Source of the DNA: Heligmosomoides polygyrus polygyrus
Lineage: Eukaryota; Nematoda; Chromadorea; Rhabditida; Heligmosomidae
Reading direction: 5' to 3'
Assembly: GCA_947396885.1 (NCBI GenBank)
Contig: OX377202.1
Coordinates: forward strand, 58,368,034 to 58,432,033
DNA: 64,000 nucleotides
Position 1 is the stretch's first letter. Each line of letters starts with the position of its first letter. Of the stretch, positions 32,321-42,870 are shown piece by piece. Both the position numbers and the translations under genes were made by a program. The notes beneath the pieces are model-generated. The model worked only from the letters and a program-made list of their open reading frames with translations. It did no database searches and was not told where the DNA came from.

Positions 32321-32941
32321 AAGTTGTATGATTATGATGACCGACGGAAGGTCTTCACAGAAGCTTCGATCAGACAATCAACCAGCATTTCGAATCAACC
32401 AGCACCAGGTTAGGTTTTTGCAGCATTCAGCCCCTCCATTAACCGAGCTCTCCTTCACATCACCATCTGCGTTTGATCAGTGCCACCCTAAGGAAGTGGG
32501 CACTTGCGAAATCAGCTATTCACAGCGCGTATTCCCAGGCAACTTCGCTGCGATGCTCCTGAATTAGCCTTTCTGAAAGATCTTATTAGACGTGGCCAGT
32601 TCAGTAACCTACCTGTTACGCACTAAACTACAATGTCTGTGGTATTTCCATATTCGACTGCCGTTGCAACGTGGGATGTCGTTTGAAAAGTGGTTGCACG
32701 ATCTTGCAGAGCGGTTGAGCCAAGACTGTTATAACTATTTATCTTGGCCTGACGATCCGACCCTGTCGTCGTCTTCGGAGGCCTAAAAATGGCTCGAGAC
32801 ATTAGACTTGCACTCTACCCGAACAACCGCTCCACCCGCGCTAGCATTTTTGACCTAGATTCAAGAGCACAATACGAAACTCCGAGATGTCGAGCAAACC
32901 CACCCAGAATTCCATCGCCGGTGAGTGGCGATTGCGCTACC

Positions 32942-32983
32942 ACCCAGGTTAGTCGACCAGTAGCGACCGGGACTAACCTGGGT
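32942..32983. repeat. perfect hairpin inside the Penelope terminal repeat
   Basis: ACCCAGGTTAGTC is followed after 16 bases by its exact inverse GACTAACCTGGGT. The corresponding region of the other terminal repeat (36840-36870) keeps only one side (ACTAACTCTGGGTGG), so the hairpin arose in this copy by a small inverted duplication. Confidence 0.65.
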
Positions 32984-33082
32984 GGTAGGATTATGATGAC
33001 CAGTAGCGACTGGGACTCACTATGCCGTCATTCCATTGTCATAGTGGTGAGGACAGCGGTCCCCCACCCCCACCTCGTCATT

Positions 33083-34870
33083 TCATAGCTCGCAGAGCGG
33101 TGCAAACGGCAGACAATCATTTTTGATCGACAAACACTCGTTCCGGTAGTTCATTCCTGAACTACTGCTAGAAATCCAGAACGCTTGAAGCGCATTTCTT
33201 GATGAAATTTCTGTCTTGTACGCCAAAACCTTGCACTCGATATAACAGTGGTTGCCGTCATGAACCTCGACTCTATTCTTACCAAGTGGTGTAACAAAGT
33301 TACAGCGTCGCTTACCAGCTAGGTGTTCGTTGGTGTGAACTCCCGGTGGTCTCCCAGTTTCCCCAATATAAACACTGCTACATTCCTTGCACTTAATCTC
33401 GTAAATTGTTACACTTTTCATACAGTCATCAGCTCCAGTGTTGCGACAAACTACACAGTTCTTTGAAAGACACTGCCTGTCATAAAGCCTATTCCTCCCA
33501 GGATGCTTCCTGAGACTGTCGCTAGGTATGCCGACTAGAACGACATCCTCCTGCAGCTGTGCCCGGTGAATACACCTTCGTATGGCAGCAGTAAATTCAT
33601 CAGAGATGAAAGGAAGGCAAAGAGGAATCTTATTGGAGCGCGTAACATTCCTATCCCTCGGATGTCTTCGTTGCGGCTGAACTGGTAGTGTATCCATTTT
33701 CTGCGGCTATTTTGAAAGCCAATCGCAATGATTCGCGCCTCTCACGTTCCTCCTTGTACATGCTACCTGCTGTTCTGAACATGCTTCCAAGCACGGCACG
33801 TTTCACAGCAGAAGGATGTGCAGACCTAGCGTGGAGGAGGATGTTCTTGGATCTTCCCTTACGGTGCAACTTTACGCTCACCATGCCACTGGACACTTTG
33901 ACTTGAGTGTTGAGGTAAAGGAGCCAACCGTTTCGTGGTATCTCTCGTGTAGGTTTAATGTACTGCAACTGTTCGTTCTTTATTGTAAACGCTCGTCCAT
34001 TTCGGGCTGTGTTGACGTTATGATGAAGCAATCGTCAATATATCTACAGCAAATTAAAGGTAAGCGTTCCAGTGGCGGTTGTTCAATCATACTCATGAAG
34101 CAGACAGCAAGGACTGGAGCTAAGCGTGGACCCATAGCCAGCCCTCGAATTTGTGAAAAGTATAATCCTGACCATTAGAAATGTTGCAGCACAAGCATTT
34201 CTTGATTAGAGTCAAGGTTTGCACTTTATTATGTCCAAATATTTCTATGCAACTGTTATGCCTATCAAACATTTCGGATAGTGCTTGAACATCTTGTTCG
34301 TTTTGGACGTTCGTATGCTTAAAGTGAAATGGCGTCAAAAGACTCGACAACGTCGCTTCGTTCCAAATGTAATCTGTGCAGAATTTCAAGGAATTGTGCT
34401 GTGCTGGTCAGGTGAGACGGCCACGATCAACAGTTGACTTACAATACAGTTGAGCAACCATGAGATTCGGTCAGCTGGTCCACCTATACAGCTAATAATT
34501 GGTCTTATCTTCTAAGTATCCACTGACATAGATTGCAACTCGTCAGAAGTCAATTTGTGGATTTTGATTAGACTGTAGAAACTGGACAACTACGATTGTC
34601 GAGTCTTAATCAACTTAGGAACTTCTCATCAATTCCGGCAGACCTTCCAACGCTCATCCAGGTGCGGTTGAGCTGTCTGCACTGTGACGAGAAGTCCTTC
34701 ACAGTCGAACGTTGATAAATAGAACTGTCGCGCAGGTGAAGTATGTTATTTCCCCATCCAACGATTGCGGAATAGCAACAAATTCATAGCCCTTATCGCT
34801 AACGAAGATACGAACGAAAATACCATTTGAACTTAATTGGCATAATTCTCTAAATTTTGCTACTGCTCCG
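33083..34870 (-). pseudogene. Penelope-like reverse transcriptase with GIY-YIG endonuclease (broken)
   Basis: Read 5' to 3' on the minus strand: SDKGYEFVAIPQSLDGEITY (about 34840-34780); the fingers region IRPIISCIGGPADRISWLLN in another frame (about 34520-34450); FEGLAMGPRLAPVLAVCFMS, then LICCRYIDDCFIIT with the catalytic YIDD (34050-34020); the thumb NGWLLYLNTQVKVSSG, then RKGRSKNILLHARSAHPSAV (33950-33800). The C-terminal domain in 33083-33697 has NCVVC and SVTIYEIKCKECSSVYIGET followed by GR: a GIY-YIG nuclease with its Cys knuckle. These blocks and their order identify Penelope. At least three frameshifts separate them, so it is dead. Confidence 0.85.
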
Positions 34871-35639
34871 GCGTCATGTTGTTGTGGCGAAACTGACGGT
34901 AATGCCCAAGTGCAGCTAATACACCAGATGTCAGAGCATGCATCTAGACATCAACTTCGGACAGAGTAGTGGGTTGCTTATAGTGGGTGCGCGGAAATGG
35001 TACAGATAGCGTAGGTGTCTGATATACGACATTGGGCAATGACCTGTTTTCACGACTATGCTTATAACAAAGCAGACCTCTCAGTCTATGCAAGTCTCCC
35101 ACAATTTTGCGGTTGGTTAAGCAATTGATATTCTGAGTGGGAGAGAAAAACGGTCCGAGACAGAGATGTTCAAGCGCGTTTGTTGAATGCTGAGTGTTGC
35201 CAACAACAGTGACCCTCGCCTCCGTTTGACGGCCATACCTCTGAGCTTGAATGTCAGTGGGCGGTGGTCCACAGATAAGTTGCTAGCAAAAACACGAGTG
35301 CTATCGTGATGTGCGCTCAACAATCTGGCATATTTTGCACAAAGCGCGGAGTTTGCCCTAGATCGAATAGAAGCACAGGTCAACATCGACGCACAATCTG
35401 TCCTCCTTCAAGGCTGGTCGGGAAGAAGACGCCGGCATGCTTGATTTTTCGCGTTACATTTCAAGATCGACGAGTACAATGTGTGCTGTTTTTCCTTGAT
35501 AACACTACTCAGCATCCTGTGGTAGAGTCGTATCCCTGAGGGATCATTATCACTTCGATTCATCATTGCATGCCGATTTTATTGATTTTTGATTCAATGC
35601 AGAGGTTGCAGGTGAGAGAACTTGGTCGAATGGTCTTCT
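34871..35639. other. 5' portion of the Penelope-like element, degraded
   Basis: Lies between the readable RT and the inner end of the upstream terminal repeat. Open frames (to 89 codons) have no recognised motif; it probably corresponds to the N-terminal region and leader of the element. Confidence 0.4.
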
Positions 35640-35662
35640 GCCTTGCACCGTTCTGAGAGCTA

Positions 35663-36770
35663 TTAGGTTGGTGCATAAGTTCTCGGACATTTGATCCCTC
35701 CTGAATTGAAAGCGTATTTTCCCGCCAAATTTCTCACACGTATCAACGCGTAAATGATCGATCGATAGAGAAGGGAAAGGGCTACAAAACTGTTAACGTC
35801 AGCTATTATGGCTAAGCAATTCATCCCAACAACACAACATATTTGGCACATCATGTTATTCCTGCATCAATCTGGCCTCAATGACAACGAATCGTATCGT
35901 CGCCTGAAGGATGTTTACAACGAGAGTGCTCCTGCACGAAGTACTGTGTACCAGTGGTTCTCGAAGTTTGCAGTTGGTGAAATCTCCGCTGAAGATAATG
36001 AACGGGAAGGGCATTGGGTCGCTGGGTACCTCACGACTTGACACACCATGACATGGATCGCAGAGCCGATGTCGCTTTGTCTCTCCTTACCCTCAGACGT
36101 ACCCACGGATGGCTGGACAACCTTGTCACGGGGATGAGAAGTGGATACTCTACTCTAATTATCACCGGCGTGCACAGTGGTTTGACGCAACTCGAGAGGA
36201 AGAGGACGTTCCGAAAGCCGACCTTCGCGTGAAAAAGGTGATGCTATGCATTTGGTGGAGCGTTCTTGGCGTAGAATACTGGGAGCTGCTGGACGAAGGG
36301 ATAACAGTGACGGCAGAGGTTTACGTCAACCAACTGAGGAGGTTGAGGGCCCACCTTCAAACCACACGAGGAGAGCAAGTGAAGGTGTATTTTCAACACG
36401 ACAACGCTAGACCGCATATTGCTAGAGCGACGGCGGCTGAGTTGGCGGACTACGGATGGACCGTTCTTCCACATCCACCTTACTCGCCAGATCCCGCTCC
36501 TTCTGATTATCATTTGTTTTCAAGTCTTCAACGCTATTTGGACGGCAAGCAATTTACTAACCGAGAGGATGTCAAGGAGGCACCGCTCACATTTTTCGAA
36601 TCACAACCGGCCACGTTTTGAAGAAAAGGCATCCATGACTTACCAGCACGTTGGCGAAAGACAATTGATGTAAAGGGTGGTTACTTCAAATGATTTGATA
36701 TTGTTGTTCGTATGTTGTGATAATAAATATTTCATGTCCCAAATGTCCGAGAACTTATGCACCAACCTAA
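35663..36770 (+). mobile_element. mariner element (cecropia/bandit-like) with perfect TIRs
   Basis: The 31-bp terminal inverted repeats, beginning TTAGGTTGGTGCATAAGTTC and ending CATTTG, match exactly at both ends, with TA target duplications at 35661-35662 and 36771-36772. The 1108-bp length is about 170 bp below a typical mariner, because of an internal deletion in the transposase. The TIR start resembles that of hookworm bandit and vertebrate Hsmar1 (family memory). It sits in the Penelope terminal repeat, and the other repeat preserves the empty site (GCTATGAAATGAC at 33082-33094 in inverse). Perfect TIRs indicate a young insertion. Confidence 0.93.
35808..36621 (+). pseudogene. mariner transposase, internally deleted and frameshifted
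   Basis: 35808-36010 encodes the N-terminal helix-turn-helix: MAKQFIPTTQHIWHIMLFLH, then NESYRRLKDVYNESAPARST and VYQWFSKFAVGEISAEDNER. Around 36010-36018 roughly 60 residues (the second DNA-binding helices) are missing, and the frame jumps to GRWVPHDLTHHDMDRRADVA. After another shift, 36109-36621 holds the catalytic part: TGDEKWI, FQHDNARPHIA and PPYSPDPAPSDYHLF, the DD34D signature. All three catalytic Asp codons survive. The deletion means it cannot bind its ends normally. It ends ESQPATF stop at 36619-36621, a frameshifted C-terminus. Confidence 0.9.
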
Positions 36771-37085
36771 TATGAAATGACCAGGGGGACCGCTGTCCTC
36801 ACCATTATGACAATGGAATGGCGGCATAGTGAGTCCCAGTCGCTAGTGGTCATCAACTAACTCTGGGTGGTAGCGCAATCGCTATTCACCAGCGATGGAA
36901 TTCTGGGTGGGTTTGCTCGTTATCTCGGAGTTTCGTATTGTGCTCTTGCCTCTAGGTCAAAAATGCTAGCGCGGGTGGAGCGCCTGGTCGGGTAGAGTAC
37001 ATGTCTAACGCCTCAAGCCATTTTTAGACCTCCGAAGACGACGACAGGGTCAAAACGTCAGACCAAAATAAATATTCCACCTAAC

Positions 37086-37640
37086 AAATTCGTTGGCAAA
37101 GAAAACACAATACGTATTAAACGACAATGCCGAGGTTTCAAGATGAGAGAACTTTGAATTTACGACTGTTTTTTCGGCTTAAGCTTCGGTGTCTGCTTTC
37201 CTGGGAGGTCGTCGAAGACAAAAGGAGTTATAGCGAAGCGGAAAAACGCACTCATGACATTCTCGGCTCTGCTGCTTCACGAGCTGCTGCACCAATTTCT
37301 GTGATGCACACTACCATAACAGTCTTCTGCGCCCACTCATCCTTGGAACAACTGATCTGATCTTGCGGTTGATTCCGTACATTTATATCCTTTGGATGCC
37401 TTCGGAAAAACCATTCACTTGAATGGCAGAGAAGTTCTAGGTAGTGGTCCAAAGTCTACTGCTCCATGAAAATCTCACCAGGATGGAAATTCTGCGCATC
37501 CATACTCCATAGGATTAGCAGTGCAAATATTTTGGTTTCAAAGTGTCTCCCCTAGAGCTCTAGCGTCATTATCGAATTTCCAAAGTATGGCTTCCGCGCT
37601 CTGACATCCGTAGATATTTCGACAGTGGGGTCAACGGGTG
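37086..37640. other. no recognised gene; Penelope-flank similarity at the start
   Basis: 37090-37165 (AACACAATACGTATTAAACG, GACAATGCCGAGG, AAGATGAGAGAACTT) matches 24370-24425, showing that the repeat seen in the Penelope terminal region extends here. The remainder has short frames only. Confidence 0.4.
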
Positions 37641-37810
37641 TTGATTCACTCGAACTCGCAGTAGGGGAAGGACAAAACCCTGACGTTTCCATCAGCTGGC
37701 CACCGCAACTCACTGCAAAGGCCGAATATGCATTGAAATTGTCTCCACGATATCCCCTAGGTGGCGCATCCCAAAGGGATTAATCAATTGCTTCTTTTAC
37801 CCGTCTGTTT
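37641..37810 (+). repeat. S2 SINE body fragment
   Basis: CATCAGCTGGCCACCGCAAC, then ATATGCATTGAAATTGTCTC, CACGATATCCCC, and GGCGCATCCCAAAGGGATTA match the 3' half of the S2 SINE at 42700-42830. The tRNA-like head is absent; the 5' part is lost or replaced. Confidence 0.62.
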
Positions 37811-38699
37811 TTAAGTTTTCGACTACCACCACTCATCATTTTGTCCAGAATCCTAATGTTGTGAGTAGTGCCTTCCTGGGTGGTAAATAAATCACTAAAT
37901 CTCTTTGTTGAGCAAACCGTCCCTAATGATTTGCCAACCTTAAGCCTAATCACGAAAAGGCCAACTTCGTGCTGTCGTTTTCAAAGTTGGCGCTCCACTT
38001 AGGCTATACGTATTCTTTTTCCAAGTTCAAATGTCGCTGCTCCCTCCAAGCAAACCAATCATAGCTTCTCGTTTCTCCCTTTATGGCCAGCAATGCGGCA
38101 AATTTCGTCAAAATTCTGCGCAGAGGCGAATTGACTAATTTTGTCTACCACTTCAAGGATACGAGGGATCCATGTCCACTGTCCCCTTCCCTCCGTATTC
38201 CTCGTTGCCATGAATACAGCCGTTTCGATTCTTTCGGATAGGACCGGAAACTAGGAGCACGCCCCTGCCTCCGTGGATGCAAGTGCCTCTGATCGTATGC
38301 ATTCAGTTTTTCAGCTAACCAGATTGGGCCACGAAAATTTATGCCCTAACGAAGCCCACGCTCGCCCAAGCTCCAGTCGCTTTTTGTTTGTTCGTTGCAT
38401 TCCTTGTCGTGCATAGAAGGCTTGTGAGGCTAAATGTCTGCAGGTAACAAGACAATAGAGCGCCTTCTCGCGGTGACAAACACACGAGAGGGTATTGTTG
38501 TTTCCGAAGCAAGCAGGAAATTTACTATTCTGCCGGGAATCGTTTAGTTCCTGTGGCAACCATATGGACACTTACCGCTTACGTAATGTGAACAGTACCA
38601 GAGATCCGCTAAGGCGATTGACAATATTAAATTACACAGGACTGTTTATTTGAACCGAAATTTTCCAACACTCTTTAAATTGGCCTTTTCGTTCTAAAC
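37811..38699. other. no recognised gene
   Basis: Only short frames. A minus-strand frame at 38311-38571 (86 codons) has no motif. Confidence 0.3.
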
Positions 38700-39010
38700 G
38701 AAGTGTGCACCCATCTTTCGTCCAGCCAGGGTATCGGTGGGCCCATTGGGCCGCTCATGAAAGCTCCGAAGAAGGCGACAACGCAGAAACGTCGGCAGTA
38801 TTTGTTTCTCTGCTAAGCAATCAGTCCAAGCGGATAGAACAGTGTTCTATTCACCACGCTTTTACCAGCCTGCGGAGGAAATGTCCGATTCCCCGATTGA
38901 GCTCTGCATGCGGAGAGGATGCCAGCTCCGAGAGCGCGTCGATGTCAACTACCTCGCGTTTCATGGAAACATTGGCGGAGCACCTATTGGTGCTCACTCC
39001 CCTATAGGCT
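38700..39010 (+). repeat. second Penelope-type tail with hammerhead-like core
   Basis: At 38765-38805 the sequence CTCCGAAGAAGGCGACAACG followed by CAGAAACGTCGGCAG has the layout of the CCGAAGAC...GGTCGAAACGTC core in the other Penelope tails, with a different stem and loop. It continues with about 200 bases of tail. No RT is adjacent. Confidence 0.45.
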
Positions 39011-39209
39011 GACAGCAGTGAGCAAGATTCGAAGACTCATGAGTAAGTGCACTGCTATCCCCTCGGTTGTTTGCGCAACATTCCATCTGAATTTACACCC
39101 GAATAAGGGAAGGGCAGAACGACATTGCGTGATCAACGCTTACCCTCCCCTCCTTTTTCGATATAAAGGAGCTAGAAAGATCCGCCTTTAAATGCAGTCC
39201 TCATAACGA

Positions 39210-39654
39210 CCAGTCCTTCTGCTTCATGCACTTTGTGCCTGCGCATCACTGGTGCTCAACGCTCATACATCATTACGTTGAATACCACGGCGGCATGCAG
39301 CCGGGAAAAAATGCGTAGAAAACGCCTGAAGATGGAATAGACGTCAGGGCCCTCAAATCTCAACAATTCAGTAGAATACAAAAATGCCGCAACGCAGGAG
39401 AAACAAACCTCCTCTTCCCTCGCATGGAGCAACGCCACTATCCACTGCGCTCCGAGCCGCTGGCCGGCAGAGGCATCGCGGGCGTACAAGAGAAACCCCA
39501 GCACTCGTGAGGCGCTGATTCCACAGTAAATTCAAGGACCCACTACTTCTAGGGCTTAACGACTTGGCAAAAAGAAACGCATTTTTATACTAATTGAGTG
39601 GTAGGGAATCTTGCTATATTACTCTCACTCCCCATTCAGACATACCCTTCGGAC
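39210..39654 (-). repeat. S1 repeat, main part, cut by a hAT-like insertion
   Basis: In reverse complement this is S1 from the tail (AGGCACAAAGTGCATGAAGC) to the tRNA-like block (GCGCAGTGGATAGTGGCG) and body. It stops at CTTCGGAC (39647-39654). The missing head resumes at 43363 (CTTCAGACCCTTCCCTTG), on the other side of the 3.7-kb hAT-like element. Confidence 0.72.
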
Positions 39655-39988
39655 CAGGGGTGTGCCTTAATTTTTTGGTAAATTTTTAACAACCATTTTT
39701 AACGAAAAATTTCCGCGTTAGAATCGGTAAACTCGGTAAAATCATTAATTAAATTTTTTCGCTTAGCATCAGCCAGTTTGGCGAAATTTTGTAGGTAAAA
39801 AGCCGTTTTTTTGGTTATTAATTTTTTCGAGCCTATCTGCATGACCATTATATGAGTATGCCTTCGTCCTCAGAACAAATATCGGCAGACTACCTATCAT
39901 CAACAAAATTGCTAAACGAGAAAATCACTATCATTCTAAAATCAAACAGTAATAGCAATACTTCTAAAATAGCAAATTTCTTACTATG

Positions 39989-40432
39989 CTTACCAGGAAA
40001 GGGTCTCAGGCGTAGGTCTGAACGGGGGAAGTGAATAGTACTACGAGAATCTCCGCCCTTCTTAGAGTAGAAAAACATGCTTCGTTTTTGCCGAGTCCTT
40101 GAACCAAAAGAGCTACGGGCCCTCGGAGGCGGTGGTACAGTAGCGCACCGTCAACACGTGCCCACGTGCATGCATGTGCGCGATGTTGTATGGGACGCGA
40201 CGAGAGCCTCTGCGGCAAGCGAGATGATAGCTCAGCAGTGTACGTGGCTGCTTCAAGGATGATAGACCACATGTTCGACTCCCGTGGTATACACCGTTTT
40301 TGCATTTTCTATAACCGCTGCCTTCTTCACCAGTTTGCTTCCTACACAACTCCTACACATTCATTTCACTCTAAATTGTTTCACTCTTCATTTCACTTTA
40401 AAAGGGTCAGATTCGTGATCAACACCCTATCC
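39989..40432 (+). repeat. S1-related tRNA-like repeat, left arm (inside hAT-like element 2)
   Basis: Starts ACCAGGAAAGGGTCTCAGGC and GTAGGTCTGAACGGGGG, like the S1 head. A different middle leads to a tRNA-like block: GATAGCTCAGCAGTGTACG (box A) and ATGTTCGACTCCCG (box B) at about 40226-40285. It ends near TTCGTGATCAACACC at 40430. The inverse copy is at 40955-41255. Confidence 0.7.
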
Positions 40433-40954
40433 CGACAGCCCTAGCCACCCCCACCCGTAGCTGCTGTAACCAACCGTAATCAGCCGAAATTTCAAAAGCG
40501 AATATGAGATTCAGCACCCCGAATAACTTCCTAGGAGAAGTCTGGGCAAAATCGGTGATTGTGACCTCGACAGCCCTAGTCATCCGTACCTGCCTGCTGT
40601 GAGATCACTGTTTAACATTCGCTGAGAAACCTAAAACGTTGTATAATTCAGAAACTGGTAAAAGTGGGTGAATCACAGCTCACAGTAAACCCTTTTTTGG
40701 CAATTTAGAGTGGAATAAATGTGTAGGAGATGTATAGGAAGTAAGCTGATTTGAACCATCATGAAGACAATTTTATACTTTCACGACTCCAGAGGTCGAG
40801 GAGAGGTTGAAAAAAATTTTTGGCCTAAACCTCACTGAGGGGTTATTTGGGGTGCTGATAACGAATCTGACATCCGTTTTTAAAAATTTATGTCGATTAC
40901 GACAGGTACGAGTAACTAGGCCAGTCGAGGTCATGGAGTGTTAATCCTGAATTT
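40433..40954. other. spacer between the S1-like arms, no gene
   Basis: Contains short inverted echoes of the arm end (GATTCAGCACCCCGAATAAC at 40511 and GGGGTGCTGATAACGAATC at 40849), so the palindrome may once have extended further in. No coding sequence. Confidence 0.4.
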
Positions 40955-41255
40955 GGGGTGTTGATCACGAATCTAACCCTTATCACAATTTAGAGTGAAA
41001 TAAATGTGTAGGAGATGTGTAGGAAGCAAACTGGTGAAGGAGGCAGCGGTTATGAAAAAGCGCAAAAATAATGCATAGCACGGGAGTCGGACATCTGGTC
41101 TAGCACCTTCACCACATTCGAAGGCCTGTAGCTCTTTTGGTTCAAGGACTCAGCAAAAACGAAACATGTTTTTCTACTATATGGAAGGTGGAGATTCTCG
41201 TAGTACTAACCATTTCTCTCGTTCAGACCTACGCCTGAGACCCTTCCCTGGTTAG
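40955..41255 (-). repeat. S1-related tRNA-like repeat, right arm
   Basis: The inverse of the left arm from GGTGTTGATCACGAATC at 40957 to CCTTCCCTGGTTAG at 41255. It has lost about 100 bases relative to the left arm, including most of the box A region. Box B is altered (CACGGGAGTCGGACATCT on the plus strand). Confidence 0.68.
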
Positions 41256-42537
41256 TTCGTTTAGCTTCCGGAAGCTTCTGGGACAATTCAAAGTACTGTG
41301 AACTATAGCACGGTTCAACGATTTTGAGCGTCCCCACTTATTCTGAAAACACCTTTTACAGAATTTGCGCTCTCTAAGTAGACTTTTACGGCCCAACATT
41401 CTTCTTTACTTCCATTACTGTTTCGGAGGACTACAGAATGATTTAACGCAGAACTCAGGTCAAACAGTGAGCACAGCGAATTGTCTGGAGTTCGTTTTTG
41501 GAGGATAACGGACGACGTTCAGATCTGTTTGTTTCACAGAGTTGTTCCTCTTGTCCCACAAGGTCCCGTTCTCAATGCAGACGGCAACAGAAAATAGAAT
41601 GAACAGCCACGGACCGTTGACCCATTTTTAATAGAATCAGATTCTGCTGCACTGAGTACTATTGTCTTTCTCACTCAAGTAAGGTAGATGTCAATTGTTA
41701 TGCTTTTCCTCCTCTGTCTTTCGAGGGAAGTGCATCGGGAACAAACGTATTTGAAGGGGTGTTTCTCCTCCTATAAAAACAGCCGTCCTACTTTCTTGTT
41801 ACCCTTCCCAAACTCTCTAAATCAAATTCTCCACTGTTTGTCACTCTTCTCCGACTTCCCAGCAACTGACCACTCTGATCCTCTTCTTGAAGGACCTGAT
41901 AGCAAACTGTACAGCACATTTGCTGGCGGTTCGAATGTGTTTTGTGTTTCTTAGTTTTTTTTTTCATTTTTGTAGAGCACATTTTGGATTGATGATTAGT
42001 ACTATAGTAAATTAGACGAAAAAGGCAGATTAGACGAAAAAATTAGAGTAAATTCCTTGCTAGAGCCAGACCTTCACCTTCAGTGATATACCATTTTCGT
42101 AGGACTTAAAAAATCTTCGTTCAGTAGATTGCATGAAAGGTACCAGTTTTTGGACGAACCTCATATATAATAACTGACGAAGGGTGTCATCGGCTTCTTC
42201 TTTTTTATTCAATTCTATTCCTTTCATATATCTATGCTCGCTGTTTCACGAGTATACTGGCTGTACATCTCCCAAACATAACTGCCAAGAGACCCTCGGA
42301 GAAGTCGAAAATGTTGAGCAAATTCATCGACATGCACAGCATGAAATTCAGTAAGAGCGAATCAGTGACAGTACCAGCAGCTAGCAGTTAGGCAGGACTC
42401 GACGTTGTCTTAACGTAGTCCTACAACCATTGCCTGACGCTGCGCTAAGAACCCATCCAACTTTCCAGAAAACTCCCGGGGAAATGGAAAGAGTCTTTGC
42501 CTTCCTTTGTTTCGTTTCTTACACTCATTTTTTCGCA
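41256..42537. other. no recognised gene (hAT-like element interior)
   Basis: 1.3 kb with short open frames only; an 88-codon frame at 41688-41954 starts with a hydrophobic stretch (MSIVMLFLLCLSREVHRE) but has no support beyond that. Confidence 0.3.
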
Positions 42538-42550
42538 TTATGTGTTTCGT

Positions 42551-42857
42551 GGGCGCGCGTGGCGCAGTCGGAGGAGGCGCGACTGTCGCGTGCATCCGAT
42601 ACCAGGTTCCTGGTTCGGATTTCCCGCCCAGGCCAACCAAGCCTTCCATCCCTCCGGGGTCGGTGAATTGGTACCAGACTCGTCTTGGAAGGATAAATTG
42701 CGGACTTGTTCATCGGCTGGCCACCGCAAGTCATTGTATGGCCAAATACGCATTCATGTCGCCTCCACGACATCCCGTCGAAGTAGAATGCGCTGGCGCA
42801 TCCCAGAAGGGATTGAGTAACGCCGTCCTTTATCCTTTATCCTTTATCCTTTATCCT
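42551..42857 (+). mobile_element. S2 tRNA-derived SINE with 13-bp target duplication
   Basis: The copy starts GGGCGCGCGTGGCGCAGTCG (box A), has box B at CTGGTTCGGATTTCCCG about 42615, then the S2 body, and ends in CCTTTAT tandem repeats (42833-42860). The direct repeat TTATGTGTTTCGT occurs at 42538-42550 and 42858-42870. Pol III-type head, LINE-like repeat tail and target duplication together define a SINE retroposed by a LINE. It lies inside hAT-like element 2. Confidence 0.88.
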
Positions 42858-42870
42858 TTATGTGTTTCGT

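Larger units (their letters stand above)
32735..37085 (-). mobile_element. Penelope-like element with inverted terminal repeats
   Basis: A reverse transcriptase/GIY-YIG coding region (minus strand, about 34870 to 33085) is bracketed by inverted repeats: 32735-33115 and, in inverse, 37085 back to about 35640. The second repeat is split by a mariner at 35663-36770. Penelope elements are known to carry terminal repeats (pLTRs) in direct or inverted arrangement. The outer part contains a CCGAAGACGACGACAGGGTC-type core followed by GAAAC (hammerhead-like). Without the mariner the element would be about 3.2 kb. The coding region is broken, so it is inactive. Confidence 0.8.

Noticed and set aside
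39852..40444. several short frames suggesting small proteins
   Set aside because: They lie in the S1-like arm and the hAT-like subterminal region; frames are not kept between the two arms.
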